64,000 bases of DNA from Cavia porcellus (GCF_034190915.1 NW_026947484.1:76463482-76527481), one strand, 5' to 3'; counted from the stretch's first letter, positions 24,150 to 36,760 are shown. Numbers and translations: made by a program. The notes: a model not told the origin generated them from the sequence alone.

Positions 24150-25040
24150 AGACCTGATTAAAAAGTGGATAAATGACTGAATAGAAATTTCCAAAAAGCA
24201 AGACATACAAATCATCAATAAATACTTACATAAAAATGTTCAACATCACTGAGCATTAAGAAGCATGAATCAAACTTACAGTGAGATAGTATGCCATACT
24301 CATTACCGTGGCTACTACCCAAAACACAGAAGATAACAGGTATTGGCCAAGTATTTGGAGAAATTGGAACCCTCGTACATTGTTGATGGGAATGCAAATT
24401 AGTATAGCCATTGTAGAAAACAACACAGAAGGTACTAAAAAATAAAAATGAAACATAACTACCGTATGATCTAGCAATCTTGCTATTGGGTACACCTCCA
24501 AAGGAACTGAAATCGGTTAAAGAGATTTTTGCACTCCCACATTCATCATAGCATTATTTACAACAGGCAAGATGTGGAGTCCGCTTACACACCTATCAAC
24601 CAGTGAGTGGGTAAAAAAATTTGTCATATGTGTGTATATACAATGCAGTACCGTTTAGCCACTCTTGGAAATGGAGCTGAATCAGGAGGATGCTGTGCCA
24701 AGTGAAATAAACCAGGCAAAGAATCAAATACTACATTGGAGTATTTGACTCACATGTGGAGTCTAAACTCAGAAGCAGAGAGCAGAATGGCAGTTTCGCG
24801 GGTTTGGAGGAGATGCAAAGGATACCAGGTTTCAGTTAGGGTGCAGAAACCTCGGATATTTCTCATACAGCAAGGTGACTACCACTAATAATACTGTCTG
24901 CTTGAAGAGTTAGAAAGCCATTACTACTTAAATATTCTACCCTAAAAACGTTAGGTACATGAGGCAATGTGTTAGTTCGATTTAATCATTTTATAACGCA
25001 TATATCAAAACATTGTTATACACTATAAATATTTTCAGCT
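24150..25040 (+). repeat. L1 (LINE-1) 3' fragment, sense
   Basis: Clear L1 phrases in order: 'aagcaagacatacaaatcat', 'atgttcaacatcactgagca', 'cgtacattgttgatgggaat', 'catgatctagcaatcttg'-like text, 'catagcattatttacaacag', and a 3' UTR ending 'tatcaaaacattgttataca'. The reverse-transcriptase ORF2 frame is broken. This is a 5'-truncated fossil. Confidence 0.9.
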
Positions 25041-25044
25041 AAGT

Positions 25045-26559
25045 ATTTTTCTAAAATGAGCGAAGTGGTCAGATAATAAATATATACAAAGGTATCACTA
25101 GATGTAATAAGTTGATTTTTTCATACAACCTATTTAATGCAATTGTATTTTGAAAAAAATTGATGTTTGAGAAATGCATGCTGCCATTTGATTGACCCTT
25201 TTTGGTGATTAGAGCACAGGTCTTAAGGATTTTTTTCTTATATCCTTGAGATATCCTGGGAATGGGACCAAAGTCCAAATACAAACTTTATTTATGTGTC
25301 AGGTAAACTGTACCCATAGCCTGAAGGCATTTTTATGATATTTCTAGTGTGCTTGCACTTTGACTGTGACCTGTCATGTGAGATCAGGTGTGGAATTTTT
25401 TACTTGTGGGGTCATATTCATGCTCAAAAAGGCACATTATTTTGAAGTATTTCAGATTGCAAGTTTTTAGATGGGGGATGCTAGACATGTATAATATCTC
25501 ATGTTGTATTTCTCTACTTTATATCTTAAGGACATTCCGCAGTCTTATTACTACATCCATCATTGGTGAAGTGCTTGAGATTAGCAATCAGTGGAGGAAC
25601 CAGCCAGCACTACAGGAGAACTTGGTTCATGGCTTCACATTGGAGAGTGGAGCTGAGTGTGCATTGAGTTGGGGGTAGGTCATTATGGGATGGAAAATCA
25701 TTGACTAGTTTTAAGCTGGTGAGTACTATAACTCAAAGTGCCAGTCTGCCCAGTTTGGGTGTGTAATGATGATCTGAGAACTGAGGCACCTGTAATCATA
25801 TCCAGGCATGAACAAACATATCCTGGGCTAGGGCAGTGAACATGGGGCTAGAAAAAGGTGAACCAATCGGAGATCTAGAAAGAATTTATGGACTGGAAGA
25901 AGGGAAGTCAACTTCAGGGAGTGCCCAGGTGAACCTGGCTGCTACTAAGTGAGAGGAGCCTGGGAAGTTTGTGAGGGGGATACTGAGCTCATTTATGGAC
26001 AGATTGAGTTCGGGGCATTTGGGGAATTAAAGGAAAGGGAAATGTCAGTTGGAACTTCACACTTCAGATTGGAAGTGAAAAAGAGCGGCACAATGGATGG
26101 AGTTCCCTAGTCCCTCCCACCCAGGTGGTAGCTGCAGCTGTGAGGGAGTGAGACTATCTGGTTGGGGTGGTAGAGGAAAAGAATGTTGAGACAGCCCTGG
26201 GAGCAACCTGCAAGGGAGGCTGTGGCTGAATGGCCAGAGTGTGGAGAACTCCTGCAGGAATGCGTCCACAGGAGGGGGTGGTGACCAGGGTCAGCCCTGC
26301 AGAACAGTGAGAATGGAATCATTTTCACTGGCTTCTGCAACAGTAGTAGTCAGAAGCTTGATGGCTGCTGGACCAGCAGTGAGTCCCAAGTGAGGAAGGA
26401 GACCGCATATGTGGGTGCTGTGCTTCTTTTGGCTTGTGTAGGACCTTTAAGGGCAATAGAAGAAATGTGGGCTCTTCTGTGTAGTTTATAGACTGGTGAG
26501 TGGACAGTGGATGGGAGTTCAGCTCCCATGTCAGCTAAACTGGTGCAGATTTTCACTGT
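25045..26559. other. No gene recognised
   Basis: Apart from the 30-bp repeat I see nothing nameable. Frames of 70-110 codons near 26.0-26.7 kb overlap each other and the SINE at 26.57 kb. Confidence 0.5.
25431..25460. repeat. 30-bp exact repeat (partner at 23578-23607)
   Basis: Identical to 23578-23607. Here it runs on smoothly into 'aagtttttagatgggggatg', which looks like its native context. Confidence 0.9.
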
Positions 26560-26570
26560 ACAAACTGTTC

Positions 26571-26666
26571 TGGGGCTGGGGATACAGCTCAGCAGTATGG
26601 CGCCTGCCCGGCAAGCGTGAGGTCCTGAGTTCAATTCCTGGTATGCAAAAAACAAAACACAACAAA
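26571..26666 (+). repeat. ID SINE with 9-bp TSD
   Basis: 'tggggctggggatacagctc' to '...ttcaattcctggtatgc' with an (A)nC-rich tail. The TSD 'acaaactgt' lies at 26560-26568 and 26667-26675. Confidence 0.9.
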
Positions 26667-26707
26667 ACAAACTGTATTCTGCATGCACGGTGGCTTAGAT
26701 CATCACT

Positions 26708-26805
26708 CTGTGTGTGTGTGTGTGTGTTGCATTGCATTGCTAGAGATTAAACCCAAAGTTTTGCATATGAAACAGAAGTGCTTGACCACTGAGTTGTCTC
26801 CCAAG
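26708..26805 (-). repeat. (TG)n tract and degraded ID, minus strand
   Basis: TG repeat at 26708-26727, then reverse ID text 'gagattaaacccaaagtttt' and 'cttgaccactgagttgtctc'. Confidence 0.65.
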
Positions 26806-26809
26806 GTCA

Positions 26810-27945
26810 GACATCAGTCTCCATCCAGGATAGTTTTGTCTCCCAGGGCAATTTGGCGGTCTGGCCACAACTGGGTTACAGATGGGTGGGTGTTGCCACT
26901 GTCTGGCGGAGACGAGGTGAGGCTGTGGATGCTCTTATGCCACACTGCAGAGCACAGCCTCTTTCCAGAGAATGATCCAGCCCCACATGTGAGTTGTGCA
27001 AATGTTGTGAAACCCCAGTGTAGATGAACTTTTCAAGGCCTTTGGCTGTGAGGTGAGTCTTGACCTGAGGGAAGTGCGCTAGGTCCTTGGCTGAAATCTC
27101 AAAATTTTCAACACCTCTACCCCTTCTGTATCATGTAGCTATTGGTCTTTGGATCTGGCTCTTATTTGATTTTCTGTAACATTTTCACCATTCTCCCCGC
27201 CATCAATATGTAATGCGCAGTAATTGGTAAGCGTCTGTATTTTAATAGAATGGATTAGGAAATTCTATTTTGGCAACTAACAGATGTTGCTTTGGCTAAT
27301 CTAAAGTAGCCCATAATTCATTGCCAGGTTGAGAAGGCTTAATGCGTGGCCAGTCAGCCCCTGGACTGCCTGCTTGGAAAAGACAGGAAGTATTCCTCGT
27401 CTTTGGAAGCAAGCCTTGCTTCTGGCTTTGAGAAGCGAAGAGTACAAATAGTTCTCACCAGATAGGGTTTCAGCAGCTCCCTCCGCATTTTGGGAACAAA
27501 TCAAGTCATTATCTCAACAATGTCAAAACTGTTCCCAGATCAATGGTTGTTTGAAACATTTGGGGCTGATGGAGAGAAGAATTAATTAGCATCTTGTTCT
27601 TTGGGTGTCCTTTTCAGCTTTCTCAGATTGCGGCATGAGACTCCCTTAGACATGCTGGCTGCTCACTTGATAATCTGTATTTTGCTTGGTACAAAGCGCT
27701 GTGGGCTAATTTTGTGGGCCCCTCTAACAGGAGGCTGCCAGTCTCTTGGATCCAATGAACAGGAAAACATATTGCAATGTTTCATCAATGGGCAAGGATT
27801 TTCCTGGGTGTTCTTTCTGTATTCAGGAATGTTTTACTGTGTTGTGTTGTGTAAATCTAAACCCCTTGAAAGAATGAAAACAAGCTTGAATGTTAAGTTT
27901 TGGCAAAGAATGTGCGCGAGACAGAATGTTTGGGTCAGACTAGGA
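26810..27945. other. No gene recognised
   Basis: Unassigned. The 142-codon frame at 27601-28029 runs into the B1 at 27.95 kb and is unlikely to be coding. Confidence 0.5.
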
Positions 27946-27950
27946 AGTGA

Positions 27951-28066
27951 GCCAGGCATGGTAGTGCACACCAGTAATTCTAGTACTTGGGAGGCTGGGG
28001 TAGGAAGGTCGCAAGTTTGGGCAGCTTGAGCTATGCTGCGAGACCCTGTCTCAAGAACAAAAGAAA
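27951..28066 (+). repeat. B1 SINE
   Basis: 'agccaggcatggtagtgcac' to 'gcgagaccctgtctcaagaa'. Confidence 0.85.
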
Positions 28067-28247
28067 AGGAAATAGAACAGAACAGGATATGTATTAATTT
28101 GAAAGTGGGGTAGGAGGATAAATAGAAACAAGTTGAATGTAAAACAGACTTTTATTGTGGGCTTCTGAACAAATTACCGTGTTTATAGAAGTATTTTATG
28201 TGTCTTTCGATTAAATTTTCTATATAGTTTAAAAGGTAGGGCTGAGT

Positions 28248-28283
28248 AAGAATTCTCTTTAAAAAAAAAAAAGAATTCTCTTT
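28248..28283. repeat. Poly(A) flanked by a 13-bp direct repeat
   Basis: 'aagaattctcttt' occurs at 28248-28260 and 28271-28283, with only A residues between them. Confidence 0.8.
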
Positions 28284-28469
28284 TTGTAAGGCATTATTTT
28301 AAAAGCTGATAGAAGCATGCATCTGTGTGTGTGTGGCCTTACACAGTATACAGCTCCACAAAAGTATAAGTGTACATAGCTTTGATGTTTCTGTAGTGGG
28401 CTAACCCTGAAAGAGAAAGCTGTGGTAGATGGTAAGTTTTAGGCTAAAGAATGTAGTTAAGAACAGGAA

Positions 28470-28555
28470 GGTAGGGACAGGGATTTAGCTCAGTGGAGTA
28501 TGCGCCTGCCTGGCAAGTGTGAGGTCATGAGTTTGATCCCTGGTTTAAAAAAAAA
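28470..28555 (+). repeat. ID SINE
   Basis: 'agggatttagctcagtggag' to 'gagtttgatccctggttt' plus poly(A). 'aagaaca' on both sides (28459-28465, 28554-28560) fits a TSD. Confidence 0.85.
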
Positions 28556-28560
28556 GAACA

Positions 28561-29762
28561 TAGAGGGTATTAATCTAAGGGTACATAGTTGTAGTTAGAT
28601 AGAGATAAAACTTAAGAGATCTGTTCTACAGTAAGGTCTCTATAGTTAGTGACAATGTATTGTGTTCTTGAAAACTACAGAGAATAGATTTTATGTGCTT
28701 GTATCACAAAAATAGTTAACAGTGTAAGGCAGGGCACTTGTCAATTAGCAAGATTTAATCATTTCACAGTATATGTACACTTCAAAAGGTCTTGTATATG
28801 ATAAAAACATACAATGTCGCCTGTCAGTTTAGACACAAAAATACATCTTAAAAGAAAGAACTTGGATCGTCTAGCAATTTGTTGTTGTCTGTCTTTTGTG
28901 AGGAGTGCAGTTACAGCCTCCAGGAAATGTTGATAATGTCTATCCTGTTTGTTAAGATATGCATTTCATGGAGTTCACAACTGTGATGGCATTTGCCTTT
29001 TGATAATTAACACTCATTCTCCTCTGTCTGTAAATTCAGTTAAATTGTTTTGTTACGTGCTAAAAATCCTTTATATTCCTTGAGAAAATAATATTTATTA
29101 TGCATAAATCTGATTTTTTTTCTCACAGCTGCAGATGAATTTTGTACTTTATAGACTTTTAAACTCTGCAGCAGGTACTGACCCTCCTGTGTGCTTTTGA
29201 GGTCTCTTTTAACAGTAAATGGAAGGAATGTATGCCAAGAATATATGAAGAAAGAATGCAAATAAATCTGTATTTATTTGTATAAACGCTATTCATGGCG
29301 TTTGTGAAAGACTCCAGCAGTTGTAGTATGAGTAAACTTTATAAATATACCCCTATTAGCCCACCATATGTTTATATCTGTGCTTTTATATAGAAAAATA
29401 TGAAATGATGCACTGGAATATTAGCTGGCAACCTTTCTCTGCGAGTTGTACTTTTTTTTCTGATCAGGGTTTTGAGTTTTATAGTGACCATGTTATATTA
29501 AGAAATAAAAATAAAAGAGGAAAATGAGTGCAAAGTGTAAACGGCAAAAATTTTATATGGTTGAAGAACTGTATACTGTTCCAAATTATAAATGAGATAG
29601 TCTAAAGTTAGTATTTATTTTAATTTCATCAGTTATTTCAAATAAATTTGTGTTTTTTTCTTCCACAGAAAATAGAGGGAAAGGAAATATATATGAATTT
29701 TCAACTTTCCTTCTTTGTGATTTTTATTTCTTACTCTCTTCTAGTTTAATAATTCTTGTTGT
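28561..29762. other. No gene recognised
   Basis: Very AT-rich sequence. An acceptor-like 'tttttcttccacag' at about 29669 has no convincing exon after it. Confidence 0.5.
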
Positions 29763-29914
29763 GTTGTTTTGTCTTGTTTGAGAAAGAATCTCACTCTGTA
29801 GTCCATCCTGGCCTTGACCTCATTATGTAGCTCAGGCCTCAAACTTGAAGCAGTCCTCTTGCCTCAACCTCCCAAGTGCTGGGATTATAGGCGTGTGTCA
29901 CAACACCTGGCCTT
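29763..29914 (-). repeat. B1 SINE, minus strand
   Basis: 'atgtagctcaggcctcaaac' and 'aagtgctgggattataggcg'. It is longer than a monomer and includes an internal duplication typical of proto-dimeric B1. Confidence 0.85.
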
Positions 29915-32435
29915 AATAGGTCTTCTTGGTCTCTTGTCCTGAAGTCTTCTAGAGGCAGTAGAGATCACCCCATCAAACCTCTCCAAGATCTTTCCTCTCC
30001 TATGAATAGATCAGGTGCCCAGCTAATACCTTCACTCCCCCACCCCGCGGCAGACTGTGCCCTCTGGGCAGAGTGATTAGTAAACAGTGATGGACCCTCA
30101 TTCTCATGACCACCTTAGCTCATTTTAAATTTCTTCAGCTCATCCTGACAAGAATTATCGAGTTGTTACGGCAGAATCAAATTGGTACTGGGGGGGAAAG
30201 TCCACAGTGTTGCAGGACAGGATCCCTTTGAGGATGAGCCATTTTGTTTCTCTCAGAATAAAAGCCAGGGCCTTCCTCAGAAAGGACTACAGCATTTCCC
30301 CCTTCCTTTTCCTGTTGCGTTTCTGACAGCTGTCTCTCCACACTGCTTGAGATGGGAGCAGCCTGGCTTTCTCAAGCACAAGCTGCACTGTGGGCTTGTG
30401 ACCCAGCAGCTACCCTGTCCTGCCTCTGCCCCGGCCACCTGGCCCCTTTGTTCCTTCTCCTCCTTGTGGTCTGGGGTGCAGGTGGCAGTGACTCTATGAC
30501 ATGGGAACTAGGAAGCCAGGGAATAAATCCCTGTGCAGGTGGGTAGCTATTGTGTGGAGAAAGCAAGCCTAGGTCTTCCTGGAACCGCTTTCATCTCTGT
30601 ATAGCTTCCAGAGGGCAAAATAATGCTTAAATGGTGTTAGGAGTACATACACAAAGGAGGAGGTGGTCAGGAAGTTCCCTAGAGAAATAAGAGCAGTGGA
30701 TTTAACACTGGGGAAACTTCATGGTTAGATTTTAATTCTTTCTCTCCATGTAACTCCCAGGTTTTTCACTTTCTGATGTGTGTGTGTGTGGGAGGAATGC
30801 CAGCAGGCTCGTTACCACTAGATTGGAGACAGGACAGTGAAAATTGCATGTGTTTTTGAATATACACATACACTGCAGGTGGGATAAATAAGCACACTTA
30901 CTCTGTGGCAGGTTCCCTCCAGGTTGTAATTTTCAGTGTTTTGAATTTTGGTAATTCTACATAGATTCTTCAGTTTTTAAACTGGGCTTGGCTTTATGAA
31001 ATCTCTAAATGTTCCCAAAAAACAAGCTTCTTATCAATAACAATGCTAGCCACTGCTTTCCCCCTGCATCCATATGCATGGTCAACTGCAGATCTTTGGG
31101 CTTCGCACAGAGAATAGGTGAATCATGCTTGGTATGTAAGCCTGGCCGCAGATATTTGGGCTAAACAGCAGTAACAGAAAATCCATATTCTCAAAGCACT
31201 GCGGGAAGTAACAGACTCCTCTAAGAAGGGAGAGTCAGTGGACAACAGCCTGAGAAACACAGCCCTGGTCCAGCTCTGTGGTTTTATGGAAGGGAAAGGA
31301 TTAATGGATTCATGAGTGAGAGGCTGAGCAGGCTTCTTTACTTATTTCATTTTATTCTGTTTCTTTTTCCATTCTTACCCTAAACTGTCCATTTTTTTAT
31401 GCAATCCTCTTTTTCCAGACTCTGGATACATTCCCTGGTTTCGGCTGTATCGTCAAGATCATGTACCTCCAGGAGTCTTTAAATTCAGCCCTGTTTCTGT
31501 AGTATCTCCAGGACTCCCATCTTGAGAGTTTAGGGGGAGAGAATAAGGGAAGGCTGGAAAAGGTATGAGGGACCAGGGAAGAAAGCCAAGACGAAAGACT
31601 GGTGGAAATGAACGATGTACAGGAGCTGGACAAGGAAGGCAGGGGCAGCTTATGGTCATGCAACTTGCATGGCTCCATATGACCAAGATGGTGGGACGTC
31701 CCGGTAACTGCCCTCATCACCCCCTGGGGCATCTGCTGGTTACTGCAGAAGGGGAAAGGCAGATGGGAAGGATGTGGGCATCAGACATATTGGTCCATTT
31801 GCTGCTTTTATCCAGTGTGTAAATGGGAGATGCAGTTGTTACCTGTAATGTATGCAGTACCAGATTTAGTATATATTAGGTTATTGGGGTTGATAGACAC
31901 ACTTCCTACGCCTTTTAATCTCAAGTTAGCTGTCTACATTTGAAGGGTTCACAGTTTCTCAGCTTTTTCTACTTAAGAAATCAGAAAGGTCTTGAAAGGA
32001 CTGACTCATTTCGTAATATTGCATGTTTGAGAACCCAGCAGATCGAAAATGTCACCTCTTCACCCAGGCTCCTGTGGCCTGCTGAGACAGTGCCCAGAGG
32101 ACTCTGGAATTTCTCGCTCTCCTGCTTTGGAAATGGCACAGAACAGACCCAGTTCCTGCCTCCACATGGCTTTCAGCCTGGTGGGAGAGAGGGGCGTGAC
32201 ACAGAAAGCCACAAATGCTGTTATAGTGGTGACAGAAGCTATGAAAACAAAGCAAAGGGAGCACGTCACAGGAGGATCGAAGTGACCCTAGGCAAGGAAG
32301 CGCTTCTAGACGGGAACTTCAGACCAGAAAGACTGGCAGAATTGGCGAGTGGGAGCTGGGAGCGCGTGTGAGGAAGGGTAACAGTGGGAAAGAGACACAG
32401 AGGCCCTTGGGGAGCAGGAGCTTTAGCCTTCCAAG
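29915..32435. other. No gene recognised; possible old repeat at 32120-32400
   Basis: 32140-32400 ('acagacccagttcctgcctc' onwards) resembles an old L2-like block; family uncertain. The 111- and 143-codon frames near 31.4 and 31.9 kb have no recognised domain. Confidence 0.4.
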
Positions 32436-32439
32436 GACA

Positions 32440-32520
32440 TTTGGGCTGTGTGACTGCTAAGGTCACTTCGCTGATACATGATCAAGCTGGGACTCAAACC
32501 CCAGATTTGTACAAAGGCAG
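32440..32520 (-). repeat. MIR fragment, minus strand
   Basis: 'aagctgggactcaaacccca' corresponds to the reverse MIR 5' region. Confidence 0.5.
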
Positions 32521-32775
32521 CACTTCTCATCTCTAATGTTTGTTAATATTTAATAATGGTGCTTCTGTCAAGTCAGTACATATTTAAAAGATCCTTCGGT
32601 AGCATTTCTTTTCACACAGTTTTTTGCTCTTTGCTTTATAACATAAAAGATTTGAATGTGAAGTTATCAACTGCGAAAAAGGAGGGAAGTACTCATTTGA
32701 ATAAAACAGATGAAGTTTGAGGTTTTGCCTGCCTTCTGCTTCAGCCTTGCCAAAATGTAATTTTTTTAATTCTTT

Positions 32776-33098
32776 TTTTTTTTTTTCTTTCTTTTTTTTT
32801 TTTTTAAATTTTATTTAAGGAGAAAAGAAAAAAAAGCAGGGAAAGGGTACAAGTTATACAGATTTACAGAAAAAAATGAACAGTAGGAAATCACTAGTTA
32901 ATGGATTACATATTGTCATCTTAGAAATAATTGTTCAAGTCACAAAATTAAAGCTTGTAGAGTGGACATTCCATCAATGATACTGCAAACAGTTCTGTTC
33001 AGTGATCCAATAAAACTCTGTGATATCATTTTCTATCTTATACACTTAAATATACATGCAGTTATATAGTTTGGAGCACTTTCTTTTCCTCTCTTTTG
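32776..33098 (-). mobile_element. Poly(A) retroelement with 17-bp TSD (L1 3'-end type suspected)
   Basis: It begins with long T runs (the poly(A) tail of a minus-strand insertion), then 'attttatttaaggagaaaag' and 'gggtacaagttatacag'. The direct repeat 'aatttttttaattcttt' lies at 32759-32775 and 33099-33115. A second copy of the same sequence, partly inverted, is at 51146-51378. No open frame remains, so it is a truncated 3' end. I assign it to L1 by its mode of insertion only. Confidence 0.8.
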
Positions 33099-33362
33099 AA
33101 TTTTTTTAATTCTTTCAATCACATTCATGACTAATCTGTTCAAGTCTGTACTGTGCCTTGGCTTTTTTCCCCTGTGACAGTTTTGGGATCTTTAAAGAAA
33201 ATATTATGAAACATTTTCTCTTGATCAGAATGTTTGTGGTTAGATGTTACATACACTATTTGCAGAATAAGCTATTATTCTACCATAACATCCTTTGTTA
33301 GCAATGAATGCAGCTGTAACTGCTCACAGTTTTAAGAAAATCACTTATTGGATGCTTTTTAA

Positions 33363-33450
33363 TTTTTTTTTTTCATGGTGCTGGTGATTGAACACAGGGC
33401 CTGACATGTGCGAGGATAAATGTTCCATCAGTGAGCTACATACACACTAG
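33363..33450 (-). repeat. Degraded ID SINE, minus strand
   Basis: 'gtgctggtgattgaacacag' and 'catcagtgagctacatacac' after a T run. Confidence 0.75.
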
Positions 33451-33589
33451 CACAGCTGATACTTTCTGTGGAAAATGTAGATGTTTCTGTCTTTTACGTG
33501 GTCTAGAGACTTCTCAGTATTCAGAAATACTTAATTTGAACAGTTCCATTAGCTAAAAGTGATAAAATTACTGTGGTACCCAGAGAGCT

Positions 33590-33800
33590 ACTTTGTGCCA
33601 CGCAATAGGCTTTAAGTATTTTTCATTCTTGTAAGTTCTCTCTGATGAGGGTTGTGTGATGATTTTCATTTTACATTTGAGGAAACTGAGACTTAAAGTG
33701 ACTAACGTGACACTTAAAGTGAATTTGCCAAGGCTCCCATGTGGCAGGGGTGGAAGTGAGACTTCCATCCAGTTTCAGGCCCTCTCAGAGTCCCTGTCCT
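33590..33800 (-). repeat. MIR element, minus strand
   Basis: 'ttttcattttacatttgagg' 'aaactgagacttaaagtga' 'atttgccaaggctcccatgt' in reverse MIR order. Confidence 0.7.
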
Positions 33801-34306
33801 GAAATTCTAGTTTCCGGTGAAGTTCATTTTAGGTTATTGGATGAGTCACCTCCAGTGCTGAGAATCTGTGTGACACAGGGCATCAACTGAATGTGAGCAA
33901 TGTAATGAAGGATTTCCTTACAAACTGTCGTAAGGATTTTCTAAAGATCGTTCAGAGGATAGGGAAACGTGAAATTTAAAAGGACTTTAAAATTTAAACT
34001 TCACATACTGTTTTCCACTCAGTGTTTGATAAATTTGTGTATTCTCTTTGTTTTGAGGATTTTTTTTCTGAAAAAAAATCTCATAAACAAATAATAAGAG
34101 TAGCAATAGTCATGTATCACATATCATTATTTTCAAAGTAGTTCCTCCCGGTATAAGACACTGACAAAAAGATTCTTACAAAGAAGAAACAGATATTTAC
34201 TTTTAAAAAGACAGTCATACTCAGAAAGTATACCTGCTAGATTCAGTGGATATTAAACCCAAATATAATAATACATCCAAATGAATGATAACTTTACATC
34301 GTTTAC

Positions 34307-34992
34307 AGCAGCGATTCTCAAACTTTAATGCACATCTGAATTCCCTGGAGAGCTGTCGTAGGATGCAGATTGCTGGGCCCAGTTGTGGCCTTTCAGATCA
34401 GGGAATCTGGACTGGCACGAGACCTTAAAATTTATTATAAGTTTCCAGGTATACTGCTCAGGGTTTCCAGAAGAACAGAAATTATATTTATATCTGTGTT
34501 TGAGACATAGGTATAGATAAATGAGGGAGACTGAAGGAAATTCATTGCAGGAATTGGCTCATGTGATTATGGAGGGCAGGAAGTCCCAAGATCTGCGTCA
34601 AGGCTGGAGAACCAGAAGAGTCACAGGTTGTATTTCAATGTGAGCCTGAGGAATGAGCTGAGAACCATGTGCACTGATGACTCAAGGCAAGAGAAAATGA
34701 CAGCTCCAAGTAGAAAGAATGATTTTGCCTTCCCTCACTCAGTCTTTATGGTACATTCAGGTCCTCCATAAGTTGGATAATGCCTACCCCCATGGGGGTC
34801 CGTCTTCTCTGTGAAGTCTTCTAATTCATGCTAATTTTCTTCCAGAAACAGCTTCACAGATACTTTCAGAAATATTTTACCAGCTACTTGGGCATCCTTT
34901 AGCTTAGCCAAGTTGGTACATAAAATTAACTCACACTCCAGAAGGCCACCAATGCTGCTGGATTGAGGACCACACTTTGAGAACCCCTAGTA
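34307..34992 (+). repeat. MER5A-type hAT MITE, split by an insertion
   Basis: The left part, 34307-34457 ('gcgattctcaaactttaatg', 'gcagattgctgggcccag'), and right part, 34940-34992 ('aatgctgctggattgaggac', 'cacactttgagaacccc'), are the two ends of one MER5A copy with matching ends. Confidence 0.75.
34458..34934. repeat. Ancient interspersed repeat inserted in MER5A
   Basis: 'gggtttccagaagaacagaa', 'ggaattggctcatgtgatta' and 'agccaagttggtacataaaa' mark a well-known eutherian repeat from end to end. Family name not assigned. Confidence 0.65.
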
Positions 34993-34994
34993 AG

Positions 34995-36389
34995 GACTGA
35001 GATGCAGAGCCACTGGAGAGTGGTAAGTGCTAATGAAATTAGATGAGCCAGTACCTGACCCTCGAGAAGGGCATTTGTGTGTTTCAGATCACACATGCAA
35101 CCCAAAGCAAAGGAGAGCTGGTGCTCTGCAGGGTCCAGGATGATACATGGACTCCACAGAGCAACTGTTAGGTGGACAGAAGGGTACTTGTGTCCGCTGA
35201 CCACCTGTGTACCTGATGGCACCTGACTTGCCTGTGTACAACACACGTACTGTCAGTTCTGTGATGCTTAAACTCATTTTCCTGTATGCATGGCATAGTC
35301 ACTAACATTGCTAAGTTAAGTCAAACGAGTAAGCATAAATCAGAGTTCAGATACCAATTATGTAAGCTATCAATTCAGATTTGCCTATTAGAGGGATTCT
35401 ATCTCTTCTAGAAAGTTTCAGAGCCAAAAGTGTGGCTGAATTTCCCCGTCTTTCCTTACAATGACTGAGAATTAGCTGCAGTAGCGTACAAGGTAAGGTT
35501 CTTAGTTGGCTGGAAATTAAATCACAGAGGCTGGTTTAGTAAGCCTTAAGGAATTCATTCAGAGTTGATGTGTTCAGACTTGTACTGGAATATGAAATAC
35601 TGGATTTGACAAGATCTGTGGGTTCCTAGTGTGTAAGTGCTTTTTAAAATGTATTTCTCAAAATACAATTAGGAAAAAAATTCCTTTGAAATGTTCAAAT
35701 TACCCTTTAGTGATGATAAAGATGGTGACAGCCACTTTTACTCAGAAATAAAACAACTTTTAACCTTTCTGATATTACAATAACATCGCTACCTTCATGT
35801 AGGCAAACATCAATGGCCTTGTTTAAAGTGATTATTAAGCTTTTTCAGACCTGTACTTAACTACTTTTTAATCATACTACTCTAATTAAAATATTATTAC
35901 CAAGTTGATAGGGAGGTGTTAAGCTGTAACTCATTTCTTCTTTAGATTCTGTCTAGTTTATCTTGGGGCAAAACACAAAGAAATGTAGCTGAACACAAAA
36001 GCATTTTTAAAATCTGGGGAAGAGGAGGAATTTCTAGAGCAGCGTCTGATAATGAACTCCCAGAACTTGAGAATAATCTAGGGGTGCTGAGTGATCCCTT
36101 AGCATGTGAAGCCTATTGGTTCAGCCCTCAACAGCTGAGAGATAGAGTAGAAAGGGAAACAAACTTGAACTCATTATTTAACTTACTTTATTTTCTGTCT
36201 TTAAAAATTAATGAGCGTGTATCGTCCATCTCTCAGCTCCTCTTCATGTGTGACCCAGGCAGAGAAGAGAAGCATCTGAGAATTCCGATTCTTAATTGTG
36301 CAGGCTTCTGATGCGTGTGGGTTGAGTCTAGAGTCATCCAGGCCAGTTTAGGTTCCCAACATGGCCAGTTGCTGAATATGACCCTCACC
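34995..36389. other. No gene recognised
   Basis: Unassigned AT-rich sequence. Confidence 0.5.
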
Positions 36390-36500
36390 GCATCATCTGA
36401 CCAGAAAGCCTCAGTTTCCACATCTGGAATCTAGATGATATTACACTCACCATCACATGTGGTTGTGAAGTACCTGGCCGAGTCATCTGTACTATTGACT
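36390..36500 (+). repeat. MIR fragment
   Basis: 'gcctcagtttccacatctgg' is the MIR core, followed by '...gtggttgtgaagtacctgg'. Confidence 0.6.
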
Positions 36501-36760
36501 ACCATCCTGTGAAGTTTCAGGTCATCTCCATTTTCTTCTGGCAAGAAAAATTCAAGACATTGAGATAGGCAAGAATCCAAGGGAGTTGCACCACTGTTGT
36601 TTGCTTAATATTTCAGGGTTGTTTTTAAAAAATATCTAATGAAATACGATATAAACTTATAATCACTTTAAAGTTATAAGTGCCAGGCAGCACAAAGGTG
36701 CTTCTGAAGCTGAGGTTTAGGAAATGACATACACTAGATACAGTGAGTGTAGGGTATGGC

